DNA of 64,000 bases from contig NC_007959.1 of the NCBI RefSeq assembly GCF_000013885.1, positions 62,001 through 126,000 of the forward strand, read 5' to 3'. The notes below the pieces were generated by a model. It searched no databases. It was not told where the DNA came from and was given only the letters and a program-made list of their open reading frames with translations. Below, one piece after another: positions 63,329 through 64,000 of this stretch. The position numbers were made by a program, and so were the translations under genes. The DNA comes from Nitrobacter hamburgensis X14 (GTDB taxonomy: Bacteria > Pseudomonadota > Alphaproteobacteria > Rhizobiales > Xanthobacteraceae). How positions within the stretch are numbered: the stretch's first letter is position 1; every line of letters starts with the position of its first letter.

Positions 63329-64000
63329 GTGATGTACGTGCGGAACGTCTACTCGCACACGATAGACAGGCTGGACTTCCGCGCGTCCTGCCTCGACATC
63401 TTCAACGGGGCGCTCATCGGCGGCGACCCCATATCGAACAACGTCTATACCCTCTTCTCGGGCTTCGATGACGACGAGGCCCCGATTGAGAACTACTGGC
63501 AGGACGGGCAGCTCAACCTCGGCACCGACCGCTCAAACGGGCGCACTATATGCGCGTGACCAGCCTCATCATGAAGGACCAGAGCATCAAGGTATCGTTG
63601 GTGCTCGACGATGGCCAGCCGGTGGAGGCCTTCACCATCGAGGGCGATGGCGCCTATGTCGACCAGGGCATCAACACCACCATCGGCAGCGAGACTATCG
63701 GCTCCCATCTGGTCGGCGGCGGGGGCGAGGCGACTGCCCACCCCTTCGACGTGAGCTTCGAGATACACACGGACAAGTTTCAGCACATCAGCGCGCGCTT
63801 TCTGAAAGACGCGATGAACAACCAGGACGCGAAGGCCCAGGGGGGACGAAGGACAATCCGTGCATCCTCTTTGACGTGGTGACCGAGCTCCAGACCAACG
63901 ACCTGCTAATCGCCGACTTCGGGCAGCTCTACAACCAAACGCGCACAAAGGACGAGGCCACGCTCAAGCGGGTTTCGAACTTCGTGACGAACAACCGCAT
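63329..64000 (+). pseudogene. Phage-like virion or tail protein fragment, frameshifted, running off the window
   Basis: The pieces read YVRNVYSHTIDRLDFRASCL, LIGGDPISNNVYTLFSGFDD DEAPIENYWQDGQLNLGTDR, then in the next frame KRAHYMRVTSLIMKDQSIKV, EGDGAYVDQGINTTIGSETI GSHLVGGGGEATAHPFDVSF EIHTDKFQHISARF. This VYTLFSGFDDD / NYW / ATAHPF / FQHI series is seen in phage structural proteins. A second coding segment (possible ATG at 63814; DVVTELQTNDLLIADFGQLY, TKDEATLKRVSNFV) follows after a missing G in a G run and continues past the window. The left edge abuts IS256 sequence near 63320. Confidence 0.55.

Overview
The window looks like a high-GC alphaproteobacterial accessory region of the Bradyrhizobiaceae type (Bradyrhizobium, Nitrobacter or Rhodopseudomonas relatives). 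The grounds are the small-protein families present (PRC-barrel, DUF1236, DUF2171, DUF2934, DUF3309, DUF6496, DUF883, DUF892, CsbD), an HWE histidine kinase, the Shine-Dalgarno style, and promoters of the sigma-EcfG kind (GGAAC-N16/17-CGTT). The genus is an inference. I saw no rRNA, tRNA, CRISPR array, replication gene or essential housekeeping operon.

Two layers are interleaved. The first is a set of short, mostly intact genes for envelope, stress and redox functions. They include PRC-barrel proteins, small membrane and exported proteins, a CsbD-like protein, DUF892 and DUF883 proteins, a CDF metal transporter, a pyridoxamine-oxidase-like protein, a type III polyketide synthase with its methyltransferase, a permease-GAF fusion, bacterioferritin-associated ferredoxin, and a large CheB-CheR-PAS-HWE sensor with a receiver protein. 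At least fourteen of them have an EcfG-like promoter, usually 25-75 bases before the start codon, so the region reads as a scattered general-stress-response regulon. The phyR, nepR and ecfG genes themselves are not in this window.

The second layer is dense mobile DNA, mostly decayed: IS256 (three types), IS5 (several subgroups), IS630, IS110 (several), IS3, IS21, IS30 and IS1182 pieces, and a group II intron inside an IS5 transposase gene. Several pairs are essentially identical and so recent: IS630 at 18231-19408 and 26055-27232, IS5 at 19412-20250 and 58825-59663, and IS110 at about 27636-29224 and 60658-62247. Nesting can be resolved to the base in places: removing IS630 and IS5 from 18231-20252 restores the reading frame of an older IS5 transposase.

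Layout: 0-2 kb GGDEF remnant and IS256; 2-10.9 kb stress genes, PKS operon and CDF transporter; 11-23 kb IS graveyard with the group II intron; 23-25 kb iron permease-like and PRC-barrel genes; 25-38.4 kb IS cluster with a few exported proteins; 39-44.3 kb permease-GAF fusion, DUF1236, DUF2171 and DUF3309 genes; 44.3-49.7 kb IS and pseudogenes around a PRC-barrel gene and a 26-residue membrane protein; 49.8-58.7 kb CsbD, receiver, giant sensor kinase, DUF892 and exported proteins; 58.8-63.3 kb IS5, bfd, IS110 inside IS256; 63.3-64 kb a frameshifted phage-like fragment. Many frameshifts sit in homopolymers, so some may be sequencing errors rather than decay.
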